Assembly (NCBI GenBank): GCA_025738555.1
Contig: JAOVFP010000007.1
Coordinates: forward strand, 1,116,001-1,180,000
DNA length: 64,000 nucleotides
DNA from: Cyathus striatus
Taxonomy: Eukaryota; Basidiomycota; Agaricomycetes; Agaricales; Nidulariaceae
Reading direction: 5' to 3'
A program made the translations under genes and the position numbers. Position 1 is the first letter of the stretch; every line of letters begins with the position of its first letter. This document shows positions 24,187 to 34,599 of the stretch, piece after piece. The notes below the pieces were generated by a model. The model did no database searches. It was not told the DNA's origin and was given only the letters and a program-made list of their open reading frames with translations.

Positions 24187-26827
24187 GGGGCTGCTAACAT
24201 TTCGAGTTCCCCTTAAGTTTTTCGAGTCAAAGTTAAGTTCTAGTTGAGTCAAAGTTAAGTTCCACTTTGGCCCCGCTTATTTTTATTCATTGAAAGTTAA
24301 GTTTTTCGAGTCGACTTAAGTTCCTCGCTAATTAATTCTCTGAAAGTTAAGTTCTCTCGAGTTAAGTTCCTCACTAATCGAGTTCCCTCAAGTTCAATTT
24401 TCAAAATTTCAAGTGTAAAGTAAAAACTAATCACTAGTACTACTATCTGAGTGAGTGTAAGTCGAGTTCCCTCAAGTTGAGTTTTTCGAGTCAACTTAAG
24501 TTCCTTGTTAATTTTTTTCTGAAAGTTGAGTTCTCTCGAGTTAAGTTCCTCACTAATTTTTCGAGTTCCCTCAAGTTCGAGTTTCAAAATTTCAACTATA
24601 CAGTAACTATAAACTAATCACTAGTACTACTATTTGCTAATCACTACTATTGCTACCACAGCTCTGTCCCGCACCCTGCCTGATTTCATCGACATTTCCC
24701 ACGCACTCTGCCCGCCTTTATTTACTTCTGTTTACGTGCAGTATTGAACGATCACATCTATCATAAACAAATATTCATCACTGCGACATCAACACATTGC
24801 GTGATTTTTGATGTGCACTCTTCCTTATCATCAATGCTCATCATGCTCAACAGTGAGCAAGTCTTTTCTGATTTTTAAGCTCAATTCTTGCTCTTTTTAT
24901 TTCAGTCTTTTTGCATCACTTAATATAAGTTGTTATACATTTAGTAGACCATATTATACTAAGTACTAATGTACATAAACTTATAAAAATGCGAGTTATA
25001 TATGTATTTAGTCTTTTATTATAATATGTTCCATGCTTTGCACATATTATGTGATTTGTGTAGAAAAGTGTATTAGTTGTGAAGGAAAATAAGAGCGGAG
25101 GCATGGGAAAATAAGAGCGGGAGGGCGGGAAATGATGAAATGAGTGGGAAATAATAAACAGAGGTCGGAACAATAAGCGATAGCGCGGGAAAATATTGAG
25201 CGGGGATGCAGACAGCAGTGAACAGCAGAAGCGGTGGCGTGGTAAATAAATGCGAATACCCAGTGAGCATCAGAAGTGAAAGCGGAAGCGTGGGAAAATA
25301 TGAGCGGGAGGGCGGGAAATGATGGAATGCGTGGGAAATTTCGAGCGGAAGGGAGGGCAGGAAATAATAATTAAAGGAGAAGCGAAAGCATGGAAAATGC
25401 TGAGCGGGAAGTGGACAGCAGTGGACAGCAGAAATAGTAAGCGGATGCGTGGGAAATAACGAGCGGGAGGGCGGGAAATAATGAGTAGAGGTCAGAATGA
25501 TAGCAGCAGAGCGTGGGAAACATTGAGCGCGAAAGTATGTTGGCGCGATATGTTAAGCGGATGCGTGGGAAATTATGAGCGGAGGTGCGGGCAACAATGA
25601 GGATGTGCAATTAATGGGAAATGAGTAAACATTGAATTATATGCATGGGAAACAGTGAGTGGAGGGGCGGGAAACAACACAAACTACTGTATAATTACTG
25701 TAAGGTTCTCATACAATACAGGTATACAACTTGCTTATTTTTCGAATAAAAGTTAAGTTCCCTTGAGTAAAGTTAAGTTTCTCGCATATTTTTTTGAGTA
25801 AAAGTTAAGTTCCATCGAGTCAAGTTGAGTTCCTCGCATATTTTTTTTTCGAGTGGTGTTAAGTTCCTAAATTCGAGTGTCAGTTAAGTTACCATCGAGT
25901 TACCTTCGAGTGGTAAATTGACACTCAAGGACACTCGAATTTGGGTCGAGTTCCATTCGAGTTCCAGTTAAGTTCCAGTTAAGTTCCTATATTAAGTTCC
26001 TCAAATTCCATTACAAAAAACCCATACTTTACAATCATGCTCATTGTTATCGCAATCCCTTACCTCGTTGTTTCCCACGCCCACCCCTGCTGCCGCGGAT
26101 GTGTAAAAAATAGTGCCATCACATCAGCCATCAAATCCCCGATAACTCCACTCGCTTCTGATGCATTGATGGTGATCGCATCGCACTTCTTCCATCATGT
26201 TCAACAGTGAGCACGTATTTTGTGCATTCTTCTCTCAGTTTTTGGATTCTTCCTGTGATTTTTTTTTTACAATATGAAGTTAGTTATTTTGCATGTATTA
26301 TAACATCTTAGTTGCATAAGCATGATGTACTGTGCTTATATAAAATATAACATTAATAATAATAATATAAACTTTTCATACTATTTCATAGGTAATTTAG
26401 CTGTACTGTAGAAGCATTTAATATACATTCATATTCACAAAAAATTGAGAGGAATTGTCCAATAACTCGACCAGAAATGAAAATAATGGGTGCTCACTGT
26501 TTATAACGATGATGAGGCATATGAATGTGATCAAGCGCGCCGTGGAAAACAATGTGCGGCACTCATTGATCAATTTGATGGAGGGAGAAGCATCAGATCA
26601 AATTAATGATCAACATTCAGGGGCGTGGGAAATAATGAGCGCCGAGGCGCAACAGCGAGTGAGCATTAATCTAGTAATCCATAGCAGGGTCAGAATGTCT
26701 GTGATATACGATACAAATCAAGCTAATTTACATTTTTCGAGTTACAGGTGAGTTCCTAAGTTGAGTTCCACTCAAGTTCCTTTCGAGTTCCATTCGAGTT
26801 ACCGGTAACTCGAAAAGTTGATGGCCC
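24187..26827 (+). mobile_element. Satellite-like inverted-repeat element, left copy (2.64 kb)
   Basis: Ends GGGCTGCTAACATTTCGAGTT and AACTCGAAAAGTTGATGGCCC form an imperfect inverted repeat of about 21 bp. Both sides carry ATTTCTCAC (24178-24186 and 26828-26836), a 9-bp target duplication. The outer parts consist of reiterated AAGTTAAGTTCC, GAGTTCC and TTTTTCGAGT words. A perfect 16-bp palindrome GAGTTACCGGTAACTC lies at 26796-26811, just inside the right end. No transposase is encoded. Nine-base duplications are typical of Mutator-like elements, so a non-autonomous MULE is a reasonable guess only. The second copy is at 40047-41792. Confidence 0.85.
25080..25690. repeat. GCGTGGGAAA / GAGCGGGAGGGCGGGAAA internal repeat array
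   Basis: At least ten loose repeats of GCGTGGGAAA followed within a few bases by TGAGCGG, spaced irregularly every 25-60 bp. The reverse-complement form (TTTCCCACGC) appears at about 24695 and 26065. This block is largely missing from the right copy of the element and explains most of the length difference. Confidence 0.7.
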
Positions 26828-27158
26828 ATTTCTCACGTACTATACTAGCTTGTTTTCTTATATTGAACCTGTATAAATATCTGCGATTTCATATCTTGAG
26901 TTTGGAGACAACATATATAATGTGAATTTAATATGCTACTGTATGATGGCACGCACCCAATGATAGACTGACATAACGCTGGTTCCGACGCCGCCTGAGC
27001 AATCATTCGAGTTTAACTGTCTTTATAATACGATGTTATCAATTCGTTGAAGCATCAAATACAGTTAATAACATGTACAATATTGTCGCTAGCTACACTG
27101 TAGTAGTGTTTTGATCTCGATGATATGTTTTATCAGCGTCCAACTATCAACAGTCAGC
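26828..27158. repeat. Inverted duplication, left arm, inner part
   Basis: Reverse complement of 39716-40046. It runs from the target duplication through GTACTATACTAGCTTG and ends at CTATCAACAGTCAGC. Those last bases are the reverse complement of the final codons and stop of the membrane-protein gene that is complete at 38571-39727. This copy keeps CpGs that the right copy has lost (for example TTCCGACGCCGCC here versus the decayed form on the right). Confidence 0.85.
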
Positions 27159-27438
27159 TAGTTAAGTAACAATTTCTGTAGCTGAATGCTGGTGGGTTCA
27201 GATTACGTATTTGACAATTAAATCCATCTGGAGTGCCACATTCTGCTAAGTACTATAGTGACTCTAATCTAAGACTATGGCACCTCACATAACAAACTGT
27301 AAGTGGATGATATCATAATTTGATGAACTTTTAATGAAATTTGCTTGCCAACTAATGTTACCCCTGGACTCAAAGGAAGCATTGAAAAGCATGGTCCACG
27401 TTTTCTTCTATGCAGATAATTTTATAGGATACTACCTA

Positions 27439-27475
27439 CTGGGAATTGCCGACTGTATTGGCGAAGACCTTGTTT
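27439..27475 (-). mobile_element. Helitron-like 3' terminus
   Basis: CTGGGAATTGCCGACTGTAT and the following bases to about 27475 match the left end of the complete Helitron-like element at 42133-43397. On the minus strand this is the 3' end: an imperfect hairpin, then AATTCCCAG, then a host T. The element should extend rightward over the minus-strand gene family, but I could not find its 5' TC end. Confidence 0.6.
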
Positions 27476-27917
27476 GACTTTGAATTGCGACATAAGGGTT
27501 GCCTGAACAAAAATTTGAGTGCAAAGGAATGAGAAACATCATAGGATAACAAACTGGCTGTAACCGTATAGAGAGGGGATGTGACCATGACACTGTCATC
27601 CACACGGTTCTATGTAACACGTTCGGAGAACTTGTCACTTCTGAGATAACCATGTGAATGCAGAAGACGATCTTGGATGATTGTAGCATGATGTTCGACA
27701 ACAGCCCACTTGCGTTGAACAGGTCGTGTAGTAGCCACCAAAAAAAGTAGGCAAACAATAAATTACTAGGATCTACAACATAATTTTTGGAACATATTTG
27801 AATGAAGTATAGACATCATATACAGAAATAGACAAGTGTGCATCTTTTTGGGTTAGCAATACAACAGTGATTGAATGAATATGATCACTTGTGAATACAA
27901 CCCATAGTGGATCTCCT

Positions 27918-29036
27918 ATGCTACCTCCAGATATGCAAATTTCATCTGCAGAGGAGGATAACAACATGTGGATGTCAAGTAATAAGAAGCCAGTACTGTC
28001 CTTGGGGCAGCCGGCACCTAAAGATCCAATAGCTGTGAGCTGTCCAAAGAATAAATGTCTACGCAAGGTTTCAGCAATTATGAATGCCATTAAGCAAAGG
28101 GTGGAAGCTGCACCTAAAGGAATCTTGAGATTCTTTACAAAATGTATGCCTGAAGAAAATCAATCACAGCTGAAGCATGAACAATTAAAGCTAAAGGATG
28201 AGCGCAAGGAGCAAGCAGGGTATGGGGAGGAGAAACAGAAACAAAACATTGAGAGGAAGCACATGCTAGACCGTCAGCACCAACAGAAACATCAAGATAA
28301 GCTTCACGCTCATGAGGTGGAGAAGGGTGTATGGTCATCAGGTGGTACTAAAAAGGTAAGTTAATTAGTTATACATGAACTTGAAACTTATCTTGAAATA
28401 GCGTACACTTGATATTGATCATTGGAAAGACTCTGGCCCCAGCATACTGAAGCATGCAAAGATTGCAGAGTTTTCTTGTCCAGCACATGAAGCAAACAGG
28501 CATCTACATGAGAAGAATCTTAAACCTGTTGGCTGTAAATGTACAAAGAGTCATCAAGATGTGAAGTACATGAACTGGCATACACCTTTTACATGGGTGG
28601 ATATTGATCGAATTGCAAACTTGCCAGCTGTGAGTTACCAAATGAGTGCATCAGTCATTGTCAATGAATTAAAGAAGTACAACCCCGATGTTTTTGGGTG
28701 CATTAGCTGAACCATAGTTGAAGGCTGGATAGATGGCACTAATGGATGTGCACAGTGGTCTAAACGTGCAAGGGATATAGCTGAGAATGGGAACCATCAA
28801 GGACATCCTGATATAGGATGCCAAGGGGCATTGGTGAGCATTAAGAATTGATTTCTAAGATATCCACTTACATACCCCGCAAGGCCACATATCCTGATGT
28901 TGTAGATGGAATTTCATCCCAGCTGAAAGAGCTGCAAGATGCTTCAGCTCCTATCACAGTTGTGACTGCTCATGTAATCATGGTGGGCACCATTCTGAAG
29001 ATGGCACCAGAGATATTCAAAAAGGAAGCGACTTGA
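27918..29036 (+). pseudogene. N-terminal part of a DDE_1-type (pogo/Tc1-like) transposase, truncated
   Basis: ATG at 27918; exon to 28355, 46-nt intron, exon from 28402. The region KHAKIAEFSCPAHEANRHLH is followed by FTWVDIDRIANLP and VNELKKYNPDVF, TIVEGWIDGTNG, RARDIAENGN and LQDASAPITVVTAHVIMVG, the order I know from large Agaricomycete DDE_1 transposases (N-terminal helix-turn-helix region). The sequence stops at MAPEIFKKEAT before any catalytic DDE block. One in-frame TGA (28708-28710) sits at ...GCIS-TIVEGWID, a position where arginine is expected. The N-terminal 150 residues are lysine/glutamine-rich and coiled-coil-like. Family assignment rests on remembered layout. Confidence 0.6.
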
Positions 29037-29139
29037 GTTGTTGATTGTAGTAAAGAAAGTATTGTATAGATTTGCAATGAGTAATGGTAGGGTAATATTA
29101 CAGTACTTAATATGTTTAAAAAATGAAATAAATATTCAC

Positions 29140-29987
29140 TTAGTTATATGTGTTGGAGGGTGGTGGAAGAATAGAACATATTGTGATGAGGTCCGCAGAG
29201 AATATGTCATAGGGGATGTCTCTGTGGTTTCTAGGAGGAATAGCGGAGAGGGTGAGTTTGAAGTGAACTTCTACTGTGGCATTGACAAGACAATGCCAAT
29301 AGTCTTCCAGATGGATGTTTGCACCATTAACATCATATACCATAAGGTTGTCATTTTTAACTGTGGAGTATAGTGTCCAATCTGTTGAATCAGTGGCAAG
29401 AGGCCAGTGGTAGCAAGCATTTGGATAGTAGAAAGAGGGATATTTGAGTGAGGTCTAGAGAGATGATGGAATTAGTTGTTGGCAGATAAAGTGTGAAAAA
29501 GTATACTGACACTGAATAACCTGTACCGCAATCTGATTCATGGGGAAAATGAGGGCCCAATGAGAAAGCCTTGTTTTTTTGTATGACAGAAATCAGTGGA
29601 TTGTGTGAGGAGCCATTTGACATTCTCAATGACATTCTTGTATTCAGACTTGAATGGCTCAATGGTAAGTGCACTGCCAGAGAAAGTTAGATTAGGTTGA
29701 GTAAAACTGGTCTCGGGGGTGGAGACATAGAAATCTTTGTCAGAGATTTTGACCACTGCAGATATTATAGCAATTTTGGGTTCACTGGCCTCTGTGACAT
29801 AGCATGCACCCTCACAGTACACCACTAAAGCACTATCAGAGTCAACAATGTCGTATTTCCTGTCGTTTATATCCCAAGTAATAACTTGATTAAAGAATTT
29901 GTTACCGAGGTACATGCCTGAGAACAGGAGATTTTCATGAAACTGGTGAAGATGTTCAAATATGCAGGTTACAGCATTGGAAGTCAT
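29140..29987 (-). pseudogene. Unknown repeated family, member 4
   Basis: ATG at 29987. Conserved family blocks in order: EHLHQFHENLLFSGMYLG, then IAIISAVVKISDKDF, then GSALTIEPFKSEYKNVIENV with KWLL, then LIGPSFSP, and after an intron WPLATDSTDWTLYSTV, then VYDVNGANIHLEDYWHCLV, then FSADLITICSILPPP. One in-frame TGA at 29538-29540 follows GPSFSP where relatives read on (IRLRYRLF). Apart from that stop the gene is complete at about 255 codons. Function unknown; no catalytic motif, signal peptide or membrane helix is visible. Confidence 0.65.
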
Positions 29988-30494
29988 GAGGACAAAGTTT
30001 ATACTGAAGTAGCATTAAAGCTATTAAAGGTTGTGTATTATTTGGTGACATGATCAAGGCAGTAATGATGTCAATAAAGATGGTAATATATTTGGGTGTG
30101 CATACTATCCATTCATTTATGATGTAGCAATCCATTTTAGAACAATTTATAGAGGTCAAGCCATTCATGCCATGAATTAACTTTCTATACATGTCACATG
30201 TATCTGGCCTTCATTCTGACATGCTAGCTTACTTTTAAAATATTGTTCAATATCGCTCTGTTCTCCTGTTAAACTTCATGACCACTGTAAAGCTACTTAC
30301 TATCCTATGGATGATCGTGTATCTATCATACACAACTGTCTTATAAATGCCCATTGTAGGAGTTAGGATGTTGCAAAATGACCAAAAGATAAAACATCTA
30401 TTCTATGTTGGAATATGATTCAAGGTGGTTGACGGAAAGTATATATATAATAAGAAATAATTAATAAAATATCTATTACTTGTTTTATTGTTAT

Positions 30495-31506
30495 TTATGC
30501 ATGACCTTGTTTCTTGGTGGTAGGTTTAGGCATGGGAGGAGGAGTGATGAGATAGGGAGCAGGAGGACTGATGATGATATCAGGAGGAGGAGCAATGATG
30601 GGGGGAGGAGGAAGGATTGTGTAGATTGCTACCAGGTCGGCTCTATACAGATGGAAAGGTCTACCATCTTGAGTTATATTGGGAATTTTCCTGTGACTAA
30701 GTTCAAAGTGAATTTCTGCAGTGGAATTGACAAGGCATCGTTGATAATGAACAGGATGAATTTTAATTTCATTGATGTCATAGATGGCGGGGCGATTGAT
30801 ACTATGTGTGGCAAATAATTTAGGCATGACGTCACAAGCAGCTTTAATGGTAAGAGGCCAAGTGCGTATATCAAAGAAATCTAGGGATAGCATTAGTATA
30901 TGTTTTGTTATACAACAAATAAACATACCGACAGGATAATGTGGATTGAAACTTTGTGGTTCAGCCTTAATGAGAGAAGTATTAAAAAAGAGAAAGTAAA
31001 TTGAAACAATTGAGGTTTACATTGAACAGCCAATGTCCTATTTTGATTTGAGGTGCTGAATGGGGGCCAACAAAGAGGCCACGATTCCATGTTAGACTGA
31101 AAATAGAGGTTTGATCAAGAAGCCATTTGATGTTATCAAGTACTTTGGTATACTCACTTTTAAATGGTTTGACTATTGGGCAGCCTCTGGATAATGTCAG
31201 ACATAGATCTGCAAAGTTTGGTGTCCATGTTGCGGAGTCGGTAAATCTGCCATCTGAGGAAAAAGAAAAGTCTCATTCTGAAATATTGACCACAGCGATG
31301 AGACTCGTGATAGTTGGTTCAGAGAGCCATGTCCCATCGTTGTTCTTGTTTGACTTATGTGTTACTTTATTGACATCATTGATTTTTTCCCATGACACAA
31401 TGTCGCTAAAAAGATCATTTGCAAGATAAGTCCTGGTTGTCGAAAGGCCTTCATGTACATATTTTAGATGTTCATTGATGTTGAATTCAGAGGACATGAA
31501 GTTCAC
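30495..31506 (-). pseudogene. Unknown repeated family, member 3
   Basis: The 5' part reads INEHLKYVHEGLSTTRTYLA, ITSLIAVVNISE, then an in-frame TGA at about 31270, then DFSFSSDGRFTDS, PIVKPFKSEYTKVLDNIKWL and GLFVGPHSAPQIKIGHWL. After a gap at least one further exon (30926 downward) gives RTWPLTIKAACDVMPKLF, IYDINEIKIHPVHYQRCLV and YRADLVAIYTILPPPP. A proline-rich tail (IIAPPPDIIISPPAPYLI) is unique to this member and ends in a lysine-rich tip. Start context near 31506 or 31497 (MNFM, MSSEF). Function unknown. Confidence 0.6.
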
Positions 31507-32031
31507 GATGGAAGATTAAGGAGAGGATGGTGTCAAATATGTCAACATCAGTCAGGATGAGCAGGGGATCATTTAATGAGAACATAAAGAGAGAGAGTTA
31601 GATGGGGTGAGTGATGCTAGCAGGGTATTGGTACATCAGAATGAATGGGTAGTATGTATACATACATTGTGAGAGTGAATTTAACAGCTAGACCTGGAAT
31701 CATTGCTCGAGACCTTTGTGCAATCACATTCAACTGAGTTTGTTATTCAAATCTATTGGAACATCACAATGAACATGGCTGGACCTGAAGTCATTGCTTG
31801 ATCAGGAGGTTAAAAATTTGTTAGTTAAGCCATTAAATGTTTCAGCAAAGACAAATTTCTATACCTGACTGTTGGAGTAATCATATGACCTTTTTTGTCG
31901 CGAGGTAACAGAAGAATAGGGTGAATCGCTACCTAGCCAGTTTGATAGGTACATTTTGGTTAAAGTTAAATGAATGTGTGATTCACAGTAGGTGAGGGAA
32001 GGATGCTAGATACAGTAGGATGGTTGGTCAT

Positions 32032-32789
32032 TTAAGTAGGAGGTGGAAGAATAGTACAAATGGCAACAAGATCTGCAGAAAAGAGGTCAAATGATCTATT
32101 CTCAGGTAATGCATTCCAATTGGTGAGCTCAAATTCAACCTCTACAATTGCATTGACAAGAGTATGTTGATAGTCAACAAGATCTACCTTGATTCCATTG
32201 ATGTCATAGACATCAGGGAGGGCAGTAGGATGATGAATCTGGACAAGTGACATTAGATATATGATGTGGCAAAAAAGACAAAAAAATGTACATCATGTAT
32301 TTTATGTTTGAGGCTAATTTGAGGCGGAAATGTTTGATTGACAAGAAGTCCTCGTGTTGCTGTATCCAGTGAGCCAGTAACTTGGGATACAAGCCACTTG
32401 AGGTTGTTGACAGATGTTAAATAATCTGTCTGGAATGGTTCAATGGTTGGAGAACCACCAGACAGCATAAGCATTACATTAGTGATGTTGTTATGATCTG
32501 TACTCATCCAGCCTCCATTAGGGTCGAAGTGGTAATCATTTGCAGTGATTTTTACAACAGCTGAGAGACTGGTGATTTCGGTTTTAGTAGGTGGTTTGAT
32601 GTTGGATTCATTAAGGTCAGGAATGAAGAAGGTACTAGCAGGTTGAACAATTTTTAGGCATCCACTGCATATTTGCCAGCTGACAATTTGACTGAATAGA
32701 TCACCTGCAAGGTAGGTGCCAGTGTAGAGGAGTTTTTCATGGACATGTTTGAGGTGTTCATCTACATTTGTAAGATACATAGAGCACAT
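32032..32789 (-). CDS. Unknown repeated family, member 2 (intact)
   Basis: The best-preserved member. Exon 1 (32789-32292) and exon 2 (32238-32032) join across a 53-nt intron (GTACAT...GTCCAG) in frame to give 234 residues with no stop. Blocks: NVDEHLKHVHEKLLYTGTYL; FSQIVSW; TSLSAVVKITANDYHFDPNG; LMLSGGSPTIEPFQTDYL; NLKWLVSQVT; SLKHKIHD; then VYDINGIKVDLVDYQHTLV; VEVEFELTNW; FDLFSADLVAICTILPPPT. The alternation of short hydrophobic strands and the conserved DYxxxLVxAxxExxFEL block suggest a compact beta-rich domain, but I recognise no known family. All four members are in head-to-tail minus-strand order, spaced about 1.1-1.5 kb. Confidence 0.7.
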
Positions 32790-33217
32790 CGTAATAAAAT
32801 GATAAACAGAGGAAATGGCACTTGCATATTTGTAGGATGTAAGTGATAATGATACAAATATGATGATTTGGTGATATGATTATGAGGATCAGCCAGAACA
32901 AGTGGAGTTTGGTACTGGCGTCATAACTAGGTTTCTATTTAGTCATAGATTATTGTAACAAGATTGAATTGGGGTAGGTGTACATGTTCAAGGTAGGTTG
33001 TGGTATTTACAGACCTTCATACTGGAAAGAGAATCATATGCCATGAGATTAGTAGTAATTTATATCTTTAATCATTGATCAAAGTACAACAGATTTACTT
33101 TCCAGTCCATCCAGAGTGAGAAAAACGAAATCGAGCTTCTCTTATAATGTTATTCATAGTGTTACATGCAAACATGGTTAAATATATAATATTTATATGT
33201 AACCAAATGTAAAGAGA

Positions 33218-34319
33218 TCAGTTGTGGACACAACATTTTTTCTTAGGGTGCAGGGATGTGAAGGGATAGACCTTGTTGTAATCTTTGATCTTGTGCCTGG
33301 TTCCAGTGGGTGGAGCTGTGACAGTATGAATTGCAACCAGTTCCGCAGAATACATGTCATGAGAGGTAACTCCATCATTATTGGCAGGAGAAGGCCAGTT
33401 GATAAGTTCAAAGTCAAGCTCGATGGTAGCATCCACCAAGTGGCTATGGTAGTCCTTAGGATGGATAGGATCACCATTGGCATCAAATACAAAAGGTTGA
33501 TTAATGCTGTGGCTGTCATAGAGTTTAGGAATTTCAATTTGTGCAGCCTCAGTGAACACAGGCCAGTTATGAATCCTCCGCCAATCTGTACAGAGGTGAA
33601 GTGAGTAATATGTTTTGCCGTGAAAAGGGAATAGGAATTATACCTTTAGGGTCTTCATCATCTGATTTTTCTTCAGGTTCCAGCTAAATGTAAAATGAAA
33701 ATTTATTAGTATTGCAAAGCCACTGAGTAAATGTGGAGCAAATACCTTGAATAATTTGTGTTTTACTTCAAGACATTGGGCTGAATGTGGACCAACAAGA
33801 AAACTGACCTTTTCTGCCCCCTCCTTGCAAGTCACTTTGTTCATCAACCATTTAACATTTTCAAGAACTTTGTTGTAATCACTTTTAAACAGCTCAATTG
33901 CAGGAGCTCCACCAGACAAGGAAAGTGTCAAAAGTGAGAAATCGTTGCTGTATTTGCTCTTTCCAGTATAACCTCCATCAGAGGAGAAGTGATACCTTTA
34001 CAACAGCAGTAAGCCCAGCAATTTCAGGTCCATCTTCCTCGGACGAGTTTTCATCAGCAACAACATTGCTACCAACTGTAGCACTGGAAGAATTGGATGG
34101 TTCTTCAGTCAATTCAGCAGGGTTAGAGGTTGTATCAGAGTTGTTGTTATCATCTTCCATGTCAATCTCTACTACTTTGAGGGTACAGTCGAATTTTTCC
34201 CATTTGACATTATCTCTAATCCTATTATCTCCAAGGTATGTCCCACTATCCATAAGCTGGTCATGGATTTCTTGAATCTGAGTAGCAAGGGAGAGCATGT
34301 TGGAGGTGGAAGGAGGCAT
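33218..34319 (-). CDS. Unknown repeated family, member 1 (longest, possible frameshift)
   Basis: ATG at 34319. Blocks: IQEIHDQLMDSGTYLGDN; a low-complexity acidic insert (MEDDNNNSDTTSNP... EDGPE) not found in the other members; IAGLTAVVKV; then, in a shifted frame, HFSSDGGYTGKSKYSND; LSLSGGAPAIELFKSDYN; NVKWLMNKVT; FLVGPHSAQCLEVKHKLFKV. Introns are followed by a short acidic exon (LEPEEKSDDEDPK) and the last exon WPVFTEAAQIEIPKLYDSHS, FDANGDPIHPKDYHSHLVDA, ELDFEL and YSAELVAIHTV, ending in a lysine/cysteine-rich tail. The break near 33995 is either a small deletion or an unrecognised splice. Function unknown. Confidence 0.6.
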
Positions 34320-34599
34320 TGTCAAGTGGTAGGTAATGACAAGAGATAATGTTGGAGACAAACTCTGTATATAAGGCATACCTATCAATGATGCAGGCAA
34401 TTGCAGAATTAAATGCAGGCTGATCGAATTGAAATAAATGCAGACCTAGTGTTTTCAATGGTGTTAATGACCAAAGAATCATGTCCAGGTAACATATTAT
34501 TGCATGTATTTGCAATTCATCAGAGAATAGTTAGTCAGTGACATATAAGGATAACATACCAAGAAATCACCAAAACACAAAGGCCAAACAGACACTGTC

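Noticed and set aside
25080..25690. A CRISPR-like array
   Set aside because: Repeats are short, degenerate and irregularly spaced, without uniform spacers, and the genome is eukaryotic.
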